From positions 9,092,501 through 9,156,500 of the forward strand of contig JAYKKI010000061.1 of assembly GCA_039881145.1 (NCBI GenBank): 64,000 bases of DNA, in the 5' to 3' direction. The position numbers were made by a program, and so were the translations under genes. Positions 1-13,189 of this stretch are shown here, in pieces. This stretch comes from Druceiella hillmani (taxonomy: Eukaryota > Arthropoda > Insecta > Lepidoptera > Hepialidae). Positions within the stretch are counted from its first letter, which is position 1. Each line of letters opens with the position of its first letter. The notes under the pieces were generated by a model that had not been told where the DNA came from, ran no database searches, and saw only the letters and a list, made by a program, of their open reading frames with translations.

Positions 1-39
1 GCTGTTTAACATAACGCACCTATTTCATGTAATGATCAA

Positions 40-126
40 CTTCCCGAGGAGACTGAGGAACTGTTGGAAGAAGCTGTCAATGTTCCAATTCCCTTGGAAA
101 CAGATTCGGGATTTGCGAGGCGATAG
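40..126 (+). CDS. possible C-terminal coding fragment ending at the left edge
   Basis: An open reading stretch (frame QLPEETEELLEEAVNV...DSGFARR) ends in TAG at 124-126. It is acidic and then basic at the tip. An in-frame TAA lies at 7-9 and I see no good AG acceptor between them (only cccGAG around 45), so this may be chance. Because the Ada2b terminal exon lies 3.2 kb downstream on the same strand, it could be an alternative stop-containing end of that gene: Drosophila Ada2b is known to have isoforms with different C-termini. That link is inference only. Confidence 0.22.
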   Translation, partial: LPEETEELLEEAVNVPIPLETDSGFARR

Positions 127-854
127 GCTTTGATTGATTTCTATTTTGCAATCAATTAAGTCTTTTGCAAAATAATCTATAAGTTTGAACCTAGTATAAA
201 TATCATATGTTACTTTTAAATACTGATAAACATTAACTATTACGAATATTATTTTTATATGTTATTTTTAATTTTTATACTTACATCTGTGTACTTACTT
301 GGTTTATTGTTACACTTGCTTCATTTGTTTTCAATCAAAACTTCATAAGGTAAATATTATTAGTAATGTTTTATTTGATTTTTTATTTTACTATTTGTAT
401 TAATTTTTAAAAATATTTATACTTTTTCAAATAACTTTTACTTATTAAATATATTTATATTTCTGTTGTTTTTTTTATTTATATTAATTCTTTATCAACT
501 GGAATGACATCACCCGTATGTGATATTTGTTGAAAAGAAGGTTTGAAAACTGTATTGTGACATTTTTGCTTTGTAATAATCTCATTTCTCCATTAATAAA
601 CATACAATTCATTTTCAAATGTACTTAGATAATATTACAAATACTCATATCATTATATTACATCTACAGGGAAGTAGCACCTATTAGAAATTAAAGATAA
701 ATTGTGCCAGCATTGCTTTAATTTGAATGTTTTAATTTTCACATTTGGTAATTAATAAATCCTTATAGAACAACTATTTACGTACTTCAACAAATTGTGT
801 TCTTAAATGGGAAACAAGAATTCTATTAATGAAATTGAATCTGGCTAGCAACAT

Positions 855-935
855 CATGACTCATTTTACCTTTAGTTAAAATATTTCAATGTGCATCATA
901 GCATAATATTTTAACTATAGGTAAAATGAGTCATG
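855..935. repeat. hairpin, 31-bp arms
   Basis: Arm 855-885 (begins CATGACTCATTTTACC) is the reverse complement of 905-935 with one mismatch in 31. The loop is 19 nt. Confidence 0.85.
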
Positions 936-978
936 GTGCTGGGTGATATACTCTGCTGGATGATATAAGTGTACAACA

Positions 979-1024
979 CTTAATCTTTTATTTATAGTTA
1001 AAAAACTATAAATAAAAGATTAAG
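979..1024. repeat. perfect hairpin, 21-bp arms
   Basis: Arm 979-999 (CTTAATCTTTTATTTATAGTT without its final base is 20 nt) is an exact reverse complement of 1004-1024, with a 4-nt loop. Weaker complementarity continues outward in tgtaca. Confidence 0.85.
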
Positions 1025-1300
1025 TGTACAGCATTTATTGTAATATGAGTTTTATACCTTGATTGAATTGGCGGGGAGAATCATTTGAAGGAACTTCCAT
1101 AATTAGGCCTGGCGCTATTAAAGAAACGGCTGGGTCAATTTGGACGTCGGCAATCGCATCTCTGCCGGAGGCCATCCATTGCTGCCTTTCCCTTGCCGAC
1201 TCTCCTCTCTGGCTTTTATGTTAAGCCAAAGTCGACATAACTGACTTCATCATAGTAATGCTTATAATTGTAAACATTTGAATAGGTGTTTACATTTGAC

Positions 1301-1338
1301 TGAAAGGGTGTTTACATTTGACTGTAAACACCCTTTCA
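1301..1338. repeat. perfect hairpin, 16-bp arms, plus a direct copy of one arm
   Basis: TGAAAGGGTGTTTACA (1301-1316) and TGTAAACACCCTTTCA (1323-1338) are exact complements around a 6-nt loop. Just upstream, 1286-1300 repeats ggtgtttacatttga in direct orientation, so the arm sequence occurs three times within 55 bp. Confidence 0.85.
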
Positions 1339-2520
1339 TTAATAATCCCACTAGCATTATATTTTTCCACAATAGCATCTCAAGCATTTTTCTTCATGTT
1401 GTCGGTGCATTTATTTTCATCACATTATTCAATCACATCTTTATAAGGGATCAATATTTGCAATATTAGGGTTTTTTGTGTTTCTGTATAGTTTTTCCTT
1501 CTCGTGTTCCTTTTATTATTTTCTAAAATGCAATACTTTTAGCCAAATTTACAAACGACGCTTACGACTGTCAATAAACAATTCGATACGTCAATTAAGA
1601 TGTGCCTGCAGTTAGCTAATGATTGAAGCGCAGTAGGAACTGTGCAAGGCGGAAGTATTGAATAAAAACATAATTCTCGAACCGACTAACCTTTGGTTTT
1701 CAAACTCGTATTAGTTAATACTAGATTAATATGCGTTTATTGAACTGTTAGAGATATAATGCGACGATTCATATTAATCTAAACTATCTAATCTTGATTT
1801 AATCTGGTTTTATGTTTTGTCTATTAATACAAGCCTTAGAGTAGCTACTAAGCTAAAGTAGAAAACAAGCGAGGAGTGACTTAAAATGGAATTTCATTTT
1901 GTCCTTTGATTTCATCTGTTCAGGTTTAATATATTTCTCATCTTGGTTTCCATTGATACAATTATTAACATGAAATTAAATATAAAATCATAATAATCTA
2001 GTATAAAAAGATTATGAATATTATGGCTTTCTTGAAAATTCACTAAGAAACAGAATTCTTTCGAAGATAAATGTAATTTATAGATATATATAAGCAAATT
2101 ACAGGTCAAACTTAATGTACGTTTGTGTTTTATAAACTACGTATACGATTATATATCTAATATCATTTTAATTTTTAAAACACCTGTATAAAATGTCAAC
2201 TTTATTACGAAAGTCTCTTGGTATAAAAATATGTAAAATCATTTAAAAAATGTTAATTTGAATAAATAACACAATGATGAAGATTGTGGGTTTTTAGTAA
2301 AAAGAATTATGTGTAATATATAAGTTACAAAGGTCTAACAGAGATTGGAGCGTTCAGAATAGGATAAGGATGTTTCTGCTCGACCACCGGCGGAATGACT
2401 ACAAATTTCAGCGTCTGTTTTATAACAATTTTATTTGAGATGACTCATCATTGTAGTATTACATGTTTCTTCTTAAAATCTTTTCTCGACTTTAAAGATA
2501 ATGACTGTATTTCTAAAGAT

Positions 2521-2616
2521 ATGAACATGTAATATATATTTCTGTAGATCTATCATCTTTATACCTGTAATCTTTACACCTGTAAAGATCTACAGAAATA
2601 TGCAACACATGTTCAT
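2521..2616. repeat. nested hairpin
   Basis: The inner stem is 2536-2551 against 2586-2601, 16 of 16 paired (ATATTTCTGTAGATCT). The outer stem is ATGAACATGT (2521-2530) against its complement at 2607-2616. The loop holds a third imperfect repeat (acctgtaatcttta/cacctgtaaagat). Confidence 0.8.
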
Positions 2617-3346
2617 ATATAAAATATAATTTAAATAAATTACGTGACAGGCTTAATTTGCGGGACAAATTACTCTGGCTATTATTTACTTCTCCCTGGA
2701 AGTTTACTTACCACTCACTTTGCTATGGCAATGTGTTTAAGTGTATGTTTTTGTTTTGTTGATTTATTATTAAATTTTGAAGGTAAATTTTATATTTACA
2801 GGTGTAATATTGAAATTTGTTTTAATATTTTTAATAATTACACAATTAGTACATTAATTTTTTGTTAATCAGGCGTTGCTATATAATGCCAGATTACAGT
2901 GAAGAGACACTTAACATATTGATATATGTTGTTACAAAATTGTATAAAAATAATGTCTAAATGGAAAATACCCTTTTTGGCTCCACCAATAACAGTTCAA
3001 GACCGTATGAGTTTTCGATCACATTTATGTCGTATGATCTTAGTTATAAGTGTTTTGCGCCAAATATATAGCAGGCAGTGAAAGGTAGGGGCTGCCATGT
3101 TATTTTTGTTGCTATGGATATATGGTGTATTGATGGTTGGTGTTTTGATATTGTTCTTATAATAATGTATTGCTTGAAATTTGTAGGTTAATTTGTTTCA
3201 ATAGCTTTTTTTCATACAGTTAAGAAAAGTGTAGCCTTATAATAAAGAACTTGATGATATAGTGTACGTAACAGTATAACTCAAAGATTACGCTTTTGTT
3301 TATTTCTTGTGTATATCTATAATTATACTGAAAAATAATTTTTCAG

Positions 3347-3511
3347 CTATGTTCATCCCTCAACCTGCCACCCACCCAGTATATTAGTATGAAGACAGTG
3401 CTCTTGCGTTCAGGCACCGTGCGCAAGCCAAATGTCAAGCAGGAGGAAGACACTATAGAGGCTGTGGTGGGGAAGTACCTCCGTGCCGCTGGCTGGCTCT
3501 CCTCCAGCTGA
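3347..3511 (+). CDS. Ada2b: Ada2b (TADA2B), terminal coding exon, C-terminal SWIRM-like end
   Basis: Ada2b is the transcriptional adaptor of the SAGA histone acetyltransferase complex; it binds Gcn5 in the nucleus and stimulates histone H3 acetylation. The sequence shows a clear acceptor (tttcag, 3341-3346) followed by 54 codons and TGA at 3509-3511. The peptide begins LCSSLNLPPTQYISMKTVLL and ends VGKYLRAAGWLSSS. This matches, from memory, the end of the animal TADA2B family: LCSSLNL, then a tyrosine and a conserved 'KT' helix, then a C-terminal '..GW(I/L)S' tail. The exon is richer in GC than its surroundings (third positions often G/C), as expected for coding DNA in this window. All earlier exons (ZZ, SANT and middle domains) lie outside or were not found. 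The overlapping minus-strand frame (3410-3649) is a shadow. The identity is based on remembered family sequence. Confidence 0.8.
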   Translation, partial: LCSSLNLPPTQYISMKTVLLRSGTVRKPNVKQEEDTIEAVVGKYLRAAGWLSSS

Positions 3512-6500
3512 TACCAGCCGGAGGAGTCGACAGTGGTGGATGAATGCGAGTTTGCGCAATTGCTGTCGTATTTGTAACTGGGCTGTGTGCTGTATTTGTT
3601 GATTGAGTTTATTAGTAATTTGATAGTACAGGGGTGGGTTGTAGGGCATTTAATAAGTATTCATGTAACAATCATGTGTCTCACAGATGTTTTCAATTTG
3701 GGTTCAAGATTTAAAGAGCATGCGAAATATTTAAATGATCTCATGGTAAACTAATTATCATATCCATTAGCATTTTTTTGTATCTGTAGCTTTTTGATAG
3801 CTCATTTTATTAAAAAATTAAATTGTTTAAATGAAAAAATTGAGTCAACTTCTGTTTTTGAAGGGAGAAAACCTTTCATAAATTTTCTACATCGATTCAT
3901 CTCGATGGTAGTAGTCTTTAGTATAATCTCGAGATTTGTTTTGATATCTTTCTAATTCTTCATTGAATATTTTTCATCATTTTGACTGTTAAATTGAGTA
4001 TTCCAATGCATCTTAAAATATACCTTCGATGTAACATTAAAATAACTTTTGTCATTAATAATGGTTTCATTGTTACATAATTTCAGAGTCGCATTAGAAA
4101 AACACATTCAACTCTAGCTACTTTAAGATGCATATTTACTATTAAGACGTGATATTTTTGTGTGAAAATACATAGTTCATTACAGATGTTGTCGTTTAGT
4201 TCATCTTGACACATTTAGGTAAGCTTTAATTGATATGATGTGAAACTGGGAATAAGTTTTTTTGACATACTTTCCACATCCATGTAATAGGTAAATTAAA
4301 TCTCAGAATGGCGCTGTGTATGCTTGTTTAAAACCAGTTGCAACTATGTACCAGTTGTATGCTTGCAAAAAATGTAGGAGTTTACAAATTTACAAAGCAT
4401 CCTGTAACAATATTACATTGTAATTTGATTTCGTAAGAATATTATGTTGTTCTATTGTCATATTTATACATTATGTTTATATTAGAATTTTGTTTTAAAA
4501 TTTCTTTGTCAAAATTTTTTAAGTTACAAATTTAACAAAAAATGAAAATAGCGAATGAGTTCTTTATTGGAGACACCTGTTGTTTTCGGAACAAACATAC
4601 CGAGCGCCAAATATTCTAGCTTTGTGTTGCCTTTTCTATTGGCAAACCCTTGCAATGGACTCAAAATATTGTTTATCACCATTTTCGTCTAAGAACAGAA
4701 ACAATGAAACCAGGCAATGTGTTACCAATCTGTGCAAGAGGTCTGTCTGACGTGGGGATCCTATTAGATTTAAATGATTTGTATCCCATCAATAGTACAG
4801 AGGCTAGGTATTGAAATATATTCCCAGGATGTGTATCAGTAATCTTCTGATAGCGTGAGCTGACCGTTAATCCTTACTGTCCGTAGGTGAACATATTGTC
4901 ATCTTCAATAACAGAAGTCGATTCTCTTATCTAAAATTTTTTCATCTACAGAAACACTGATAATTTAAAAATGATTTTTTTTATTTAATAATTTTAGTAT
5001 AGTTAAAGAAATATTCCACAAGAACAATCATAAGTCTGAACGTATTGGGGAAGGATACTCCATTATTCATTGTACACCTAATTTATGCTTTTAATAATTT
5101 CTCACCACACTTTACTATGTGTATTGTAAGATTTTTAATACGGGATCACTGCAGGACCATTTTCTACTAAATTCAATGAAGTTTAAACTGAAAACATTGT
5201 TATTTTTTAAAACTGTTGAATGTTTGAAAAATGTAATCTATACATAAATACATCATGTAAATAAGTACATTATAATACGTCCTGTTATTTGTTTGTGAAG
5301 TGTAAACCTTTAGTATATGTATGCATGTCAAAAATAGTTGTCAACATTTATGTGAGGAATAGATATAGTTTGGCAAACAGACTTTATATAGGTAAGCCTG
5401 TCATTTTAACCCTTTAAAGCAGAACACACATAAATAAGAGAATACTTTGTAATGTAAATATAAAATGAGTTTGTATATACATATTGACATCTCCAAGAAT
5501 GAACATTGTAACTCATATTTTGTGATTATACAGGAGAACTTGACATAGTTTCAAAATATTGAATTTGTATAATTCTTTGTTTATGGACATTATTAAAAAG
5601 CACTTTAAGATATGACGGTTAAGGCAGTCCTCTAAAGAAAAAATGATCAACAATAATAATATAATTATTAAAATCATGAAAGTGAATTACATTATTCTTC
5701 CTTGGGGTGGTGGTGTACAGGTGTTTGTTGGAATGTGCAGACAGAGTACTAGTGTAGATAATTGAAAGTTATTTAAACCGTTAGCAAAATAATTGTGCGT
5801 CTACAATTTAATCTGACATTATGCCTTATTGTGGGTAATCAGTAATTGACTTGCATTCATTTTATGAAGGATTGAATATAATTGTAGAATAGTAAATAAT
5901 TTTATATTGTGTGTAAAAACAAATTTAAACAGTGTGTGTACAGCAATATGTACGTAACAAGTGAAACTTCTCTACAATTTAATTATAAGTGTTAAAATTA
6001 ATCACAGATTAACTACTTTCTCTTAAAGTAAGTTATTTCTTTCATTGTTCATTTCGTGGCATCGCTTTTTGTCGTGTCGGCTTTGGAAATTTATCCTCGC
6101 TGCTGGTGAAGAAATTTTTTTCAATTATTGCAGTATTTGTAGACTAGCATGTCTAAAATAGGAAAAAACAGCATTAGCGAAGGCGAATTTAACTGCCCTG
6201 TGATTTTAGTTACATAAATCTTAAACACTACTTATTCTTAATTAGCAAAATTAGTTACAAAGTTCGTAGTAAATATTGTACAGGCTGCAAGTGAAAGACT
6301 TTGAATGATATAGCATTGCCATTTATATTGTTAGTCAATATGCCACCGTGCACTCGTATATGCTTAATCTCCGTTTTCCTTGTAAAACACACTCTTAAAA
6401 AAAGGGATAACTACCTCAGTTATTAAACGTATAGCCACACTCCCAAAATTGTCGCATTTTGTAAAACAGTGACATACGTTTAGTTAAACTGTACGTTAAA

Positions 6501-7842
6501 GTGGTGGAGGAAATGGCTGTTTCATCAGATCGGCTACAAGGTTGAATATTTAACCACCACTTTGCACAATAATTGTGCACACGCAGCTTTGACAGACTGT
6601 CATGATTCCTCTTTTCTCTAACATATTAGACTTTGCTTGTTCCTGTATGCGAATCGTGCACTATTTTACTCCTTTGCTTTTTTTGTCGGCTTTCAAAGTT
6701 TATCCTCATCACTGCAAATGAAGTTTCACATAAAAAATTCTGTGAAAATTTTATTAGAAAAATTGGCTCTACGAAAACATTGAACTATATATAAAGTTTA
6801 ACTTTTTATTGTGAATTTGATTATATCAGATAAATTAAGTGGAGATATTAAAAAATTGTGTTTCATTGTTATTATTGTCTTCAATTTTACCTTATTAAAA
6901 AAAATTGTTGCTTAGTCTGTGGTTGTGCAATTGTGTTGTAACTTAAAATACCAGTAAAGAGGAAAGTAATGTTATGACATTTAATAATATTTAAGAAATT
7001 TGTTATTTCAGGAACACTAAAACAGCCTTTGTGTTTATTCTTTTTTGATCATATCATGGATGGAAATTTCAATTGATAAGTGCAAGAATGATTTACTTCA
7101 GTTGGCCCAAACCTAGAAGCTTCATAATATGATCTATCTGAATTACCCCCATCATGTTTGATACTAATTTTAATTTTGGACAAATTAATTTTTTAGTAGT
7201 TTTTATTTAATTTTCATTTGCTTTCGGTTTTTATTGGATTTTTTTCTATATGAAGTTTTTTTGTGTTCTTTTTGCTTTTTTGAAATTTAGTAATTTTAAA
7301 AATAATTTGTCAACTACACCTTAACCGTAAGTTAACAATTTTGTTATCTAAATTTGAAAAATTATTTGTGAGAAGAGTGGTTACAAAAGTTTAGCTGATA
7401 AAAAAGATGAAAGAATTGGAAAGACTACATATAAAGTCCACAGGCCCTGATATTCTGAAATAACTCAAAAAATATTTCATGGTGTTATTTTTTTTGCAAC
7501 TAGTGATGAAATAAAAAGGGCAGAGTTCAAGTGGATTACAGTTTTGCATTAATTTACTATTATGTTTTTATATCTGCACCAACAAAATGTGCGTGTGCAC
7601 TAATGTAAACAATTTTGCCTTATATCATCTGCATGTCTTATTTGTCTTCGAAGTTTCTCTTCACAAAAACCACGTTGAAATGACGATGCCTTTCCCACTC
7701 TTAAGGTTATCAATTGCCCGACTGACATAGATTGTGGATCTTAAAAACTTCTGTTCTTTCGAATCGTTGTTTATCAGTTCACAAAATTTTATTGAAAATG
7801 CCTAGGTCTCTCTTTGTTGCATAATTTCACAATATTAAATTC
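3512..7842. other. Ada2b 3' UTR and AT-rich intergenic DNA
   Basis: No exon, RNA gene or recognisable transposon was seen. The first part should be the Ada2b 3' UTR; I could not fix the polyadenylation site. A weak pair of diverged direct repeats (6060-6120 and 6680-6740) is listed separately. Confidence 0.5.
6058..6740. repeat. diverged direct repeat pair about 620 bp apart
   Basis: Around 6066-6120 (ttttgtcgtgtcggcttt, then tttatcctcgctgctggtga) and around 6678-6735 (tttttgtcggcttt, then tttatcctcatcactgcaa) share the same word order. This suggests an old duplicated repeat. Between them, 6501-6508 and 6556-6563 are complementary (aagtggtgg/ccaccactt). Confidence 0.4.
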
Positions 7843-8118
7843 ATGGTATGTGCTTCCTTCATTACGGAGTATGTGCTGCTTAAAAATCCTCAGAAGTATA
7901 GTTATGGCTCTGGTACTGGCCGAGGGATCTGTCTGTATTTTTCTATAATTTTTTCTTTGCAATCCGATCTACTCTTAGAATATTTACACGGGGTAATGGT
8001 AGCCGGGGATGCGGTTAGCCATGAAAGTATAAGGTGTTTTGATGAAAACGTAGGTGGTTCAGGCAATGCTCTGGTAAGCACACTTTTTTGCTGTTTTTTC
8101 CGGGAAAACCCTGCATAA
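7843..8118 (+). other. unassigned 91-codon open frame
   Basis: An open frame with locally higher GC reads ...SYGSGTGRGICLYF... and ...VMVAGDAVSHESIRCF.... I do not recognise it. It has no flanking splice pattern I trust. It could be a fragment of an old transposon or chance. Confidence 0.15.
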
Positions 8119-11100
8119 CAACAGCTAGTACTCTTTGCAACCCATAATAATAATGCATTTCAGCAAATTGATTTAGAGAATAACTCTTGTTTTTTCAAGT
8201 AAACCAATCCCAAATCACGACGTAAAGCAAAATCCAATAAACAAGCACAGGTTTAGTCTCAAGTCGTTAGATATATATCAGAAGATAGTAGACATAGAAA
8301 GAATCGGTAAAATACAAAAGTGAAATAACACAACCAGCTTTAAATGTCAGAGTAAATAAGTGGCTTTACTGCGGGCATACAGTCATGCTCAATTTTTCCG
8401 CGCTATTGTAATCAGTATCTTTGAGTGATGTACTAATATTTTTTTACCTGGAACATTGTGACTACTCTGACGGATTAGCAAAGTAGTAATAATAATTTTT
8501 TTTAGTGATCACCACAATAATAATATTTTTTAAATGATTAACACTAACAAGTAGGATGCCAGTTAATTGTTAATTATTTTAGGTCTATGTTTTAATTGCA
8601 ATTCACCATAACCATGACAAACATAATAGAAAATAAACAAATTAATGTAATTTACTCTAACACTGCCCTTGTTTGCTAATCACTAGTTAAGAATAAATAA
8701 CCCCATTTTTTTGACTGGCTTTACAAATTATAACTGACTCCAGAACTTTTCCTGCTTATGAGAATAATGTGATGAACCATAATTGTAACGAACTGACAAA
8801 GAAAGTAACTGTGAATCGTCAGCCGATTTTATTACTTAGGTTTAAATGGGAATAATTTTTCTGGTAGTTTTTAAAGTTTTATTTTTTATGGAAGTTGAAG
8901 GCCAAAATTAATTACATTCGGAGTGATGTGAGGAATCGTTCCTGTAAAAATGTTTCAAGAAAAAATGTACACCTGTAAATATAAATAATTTTTCACATTT
9001 TTTGTCAATTAAATCAATGGAAATTTCCATTGATCTTGTCAAAAACCCTTAATTTATAAAGATACATCTGTAATAAATTAACAAATATTGTTATACATAT
9101 ATCAATGTGTTTACTCAGAAAGGAAACCGGTCAGAATTCAGTATAGTGTTGGAGCCAGGTGTTTACAGAATAAAAACGATACTCTATTATATAGAGAAAA
9201 TTTAAAAAATAAGTTTCTTCAAAAGTTTATTTAAATCGTCAGACAAATGAAAAATAGTGGTTTTTTATGAAGAATGGTTATTTTTCATAAGGGTCTCTAA
9301 ATGTTATTTGCTCGGTACTATATCTGAATCAAACAGCTGGTTGTGCTTTGGTATATCGTGCATACTATAACATATTAATCCATGAAACGAGCAGCTCAAA
9401 GGATTTATGGAAAATAGCCATGTAAAATTTGTAAGGAAGTGAAAAACATTGATTTTGACAACCCAGACGGTCAACAGTTCATTCTGAAATACTTTAGGTG
9501 GATGCTTTAGGTAGATCATTTAAAAAACTATATTGATTATATTTTGTAATTGTTTCTAAAAAGTTGTGTATTTTGTTGCATTTTTGACGGGAAGCATCTA
9601 ATGGTGCAATTGGATGGGATTTTAAACGTTCTGATGACACGTTGTGGCATGCCATTCGGCCAGCTTTGTGTCTTGCACTTACTACACATAAGCTACTTTA
9701 TGTGTGTGTTAGTGTATCAGTATTGCTTCTTATTTACTAACTTTACTCATTTATATTAAAAGATTAAAAGGGTTTTTTAAATTAAAATGAGTTAGTGATA
9801 ATGAAAGAAAAATTTTGATTTTTCACATCTGCCAGGTGTCCCATGATGGCTCGATTTTTTATTTTAATTTTTGTTAATAATGTTTGATATATTCAAAATA
9901 TAAGATAGAAGTAAAAAGTTATACTACTTGTTTAGTGGTGTGATTACAAATTTTATTTTCTCCTTCCTGATTGTGAATTGCTGAATTGTCTTGTTTTTAA
10001 TATTCCACAAAATTCAGTTTTTTAAAATTATATTCTATTTCTATAGCACCAGGCAAACTTTTTTTGGAAGAAAAAATGTCATCTTGGTAAGATTATTTTA
10101 TAGCATTATGCCATTTTTAAAAAAAAGATAATGTATTGTTAGTGGAATCTCTGAATGATTTATGTAATTACATCATAGTAAGTCAACTTCATGTTCTAAA
10201 ATCTACCTAATATTTTATAGATGTGAGAATGTCTGTGTTAGTATTTATAAATGGTAATTATCAAAGTAACAGTATACAAATAATTTATCTTATTTTAATT
10301 TTAATAAATAATGATTTCATGATCTTGTTTGGGATTCTTAATTCATAGCAGAAGTTTGTTGGATATTTGAACTTTTTTAAATATACATGTGCTGTATATA
10401 TTGATGTGTGTTACAAAATATTGTCCATTCCCGTCACAATTTCCTCCTGTCACTGTGGTGTTTTGATGTTTTCCAAAAAAAAGTTGCCATTCCAAAACAA
10501 CAAAGACATATGTTTGTTTTATATCAAAAGATATCCTTAAAAATTGTACTTCTACCATGTTTAGTAGCTAGGTAAATTCTTACTTAGAACTTGATCTTTT
10601 CAAGGATTGTCGATAGCGTACAAGAGGTTTGAACATTATGAAAAAATACTCTAGTGACACCTTTCTTATCTCTCTTTCAAAGAAGGTATTGGGTTGCATA
10701 TCTAACTAGCTTTGTGTAGCTTCAGTGCTTTTATAATTATTGTGAACCTTTTAACTCATTGGTTGCACATGTCATACCTGATAAGATGGGGTCAACATCT
10801 GCTTCAACCTTTGCTCTTGCCAAACAATTATAATTTGACAATTTGAATATTTTAATTTTTGTTGTTTATTGTCCAATTACTTTGCAACTGAGCAACAAGT
10901 CGCTAACTTTTGAATGTGTGCAGTAATATTTGCTGGAGTAAAATATAGGTAATCTGCTCACTGCCTCACATCTGTGGTCTACTAATACAAAATTGTGTTT
11001 GAAGTTTTCAATCACACCTAAAGGTTTTACAGATATTCATGAAACTGATTGTAGATATAGTTCAAGATTTAAATTAAGGTCATTGAGAGGTTCCAGGCGT

Positions 11101-12239
11101 TCTCACGCTAAATAGGCATAAAAAAATTTTGTCGTTTCCCAAAATGGTCATATTACTGTCAATGTTGCATTGCAACACCGACAATGGTGTAATATTAATC
11201 ACATGGTAACATTGTTGTCAAAAAAAAATTATTTATCGTTAAGGAATTTCAACAATCATTCTTTGAAACAAAATGGAATTTGAGAAAATAGTGCACAGTT
11301 GAAAAAAGACTGCTTTTTAGTTGATGGTGATTGATGGTTGGCAGTTCATAAATAACAAGTGATTATCGGGAAAAATTATTATTGATGCCATGCATTATTA
11401 TCCCTTATAAAATTTGGAATCAATCTATTAGTATTCATGTAATTATGTCTCGCGGAAGTATTGAAAAAATGTGTTGCAAGTAAAACGCATATAAAGTTTC
11501 AAGGAAACACTTGATAGAATCTAAAATTTTGACTAATATTTGAAAATGTTTTTTTCTATTAAATCTAATTTCTCTATTGTTTTGAAATTTTGCATATTAT
11601 TCATTCGTATATTAAGAAATGAGAAGATAATTTTTTTTCGAAATCTAATAATTGAGCGGAGGCGAATTTCTCAATATTTTTTAAAAATTGATAGGCGTGA
11701 CAATTGAAAATCATTTTTTCAAAAACGACGGACAAATGAAAACTATTATTTGAAAAACAAACATAGATACACATGTTGCTGCACGCTATTTATAAATAAA
11801 ATTATGAACAGCGTAATAACTCATTACATACGGATCTACATACTATTTATTGCCATCAAAATTCCTCTTATATTTTATTGACAGCTTTCATCTCCCAACA
11901 GCCAATAGCCTAATCAATCATTTGCTATTAATGTTTTGAATATGTATTACTTTTCCTACAACAACAATATTATTGCTTTGTAACTATTAATTTTAAATGC
12001 AAGTTCAATCTATCAATTCTGAGCTCCATTATCATTGCACCTTCCTAGTTAGAGAATGGTTTAGCATTCATTATTTATCTTTATAGAATAACCACAAAAA
12101 AATTATAGAGTTAACACAATCAAAAAATACAACAAAGCGTGACTTTGGAGTAAAACGGGGAAGGGAACAAATTAGTGATAAATATTGTATTGAGAATAAT
12201 GTACTAAAGAAAATATGTAATGTACTAAAGAAAAAAAAC

Positions 12240-12270
<31 letters not shown>

Positions 12271-13189
12271 AAGTTTATTGGTTAGAAAGACAAATTGTCA
12301 GTTGACCATTTCATGATAAACGTTGCTGATCTTAATGCATGTGCCTCTAAAAGCCAGACAACTTGCAGCAACATTGCAGTGTTATGATGCAATGTAGCAA
12401 TTCACTTATAAACCTCTTTTTGAATAATACATTTTACAATTATTACGAAAGAAATATTGATTTAAATTGATTTTTTTTGGAGGTTCTGTTTATGATATTG
12501 AAATGTGGTAATTTAATGTTTTTTTTTTAATTTTCTTAGAGGTTCTGTTTTATGGCAGTAAAACGTTTAAATGTTATTATGCCTAAGAAAATTATGAAAA
12601 TAGAAAATATTTGTATGATTATTTCTCTATAACATTTAGTATTTCGTATAATTAAATTATTTCTCTATACCATTTGGTATATCGAATATATGCAACTTTT
12701 TTACATTTATAGTGATCATTTTTAAAATAGAGAAATCGGATGAATCTTTTCTGTAGTTTATCTGAAATAAAGACTTAGTTATTGCCCATGGAAAGGAAAT
12801 AATGGAGCTCGTTTTCAATTTGATACGCACGAGAATATTATATAAACCTTAATACTGCAGATGTCATAAAATTCTTGGGAATGCTGCATGACAAATTTAG
12901 ATGCAGTCTTACAAGTGTCAATAACATGGTTGTGACATGAAAGCCAATTATCCGTAACTACAATAAGGTCCCACTAATATACATATACATGATTATGGAT
13001 GGGGAACGAGAATAGACACTGAACACTTGTTTACATTAAAATTAAGCTTCTTTTTCAGACTCCATTTAAAACTGAGTTGTAATTCCTCTCAAGCACTTCA
13101 CAGTTGTCAAAATTACTTATTCCCAAAAATAACTTCAAGTTAACTAACAATAACTTCAGTTTTGATTTCTAATGGCAGGATATTTATAG
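8119..13189. other. AT-rich intergenic DNA
   Basis: No gene or classified transposon was seen. A short (AT)n tract sits at 12249-12270. The short open frames here have no coding character. Confidence 0.5.
12249..12270. repeat. (AT)n microsatellite
   Basis: Uninterrupted alternating AT of about 22 bp. Confidence 0.9.

Larger units (their letters stand above)
127..3346 (+). other. probable intron/noncoding DNA before the Ada2b terminal exon
   Basis: AT-rich DNA with no convincing exon. It contains four strong hairpins (855-935, 979-1024, 1301-1338, 2521-2616), listed separately. The last bases, 3341-3346 (tttcag), form the acceptor of the next exon. Confidence 0.5.

Noticed and set aside
1301..1338. 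CRISPR-like or bacterial terminator hairpin
   Set aside because: No repeat-spacer periodicity; the genome is eukaryotic with spliced genes, so neither reading applies.
3410..3649. 79-codon minus-strand frame
   Set aside because: Antisense of the Ada2b terminal exon and its 3' UTR.
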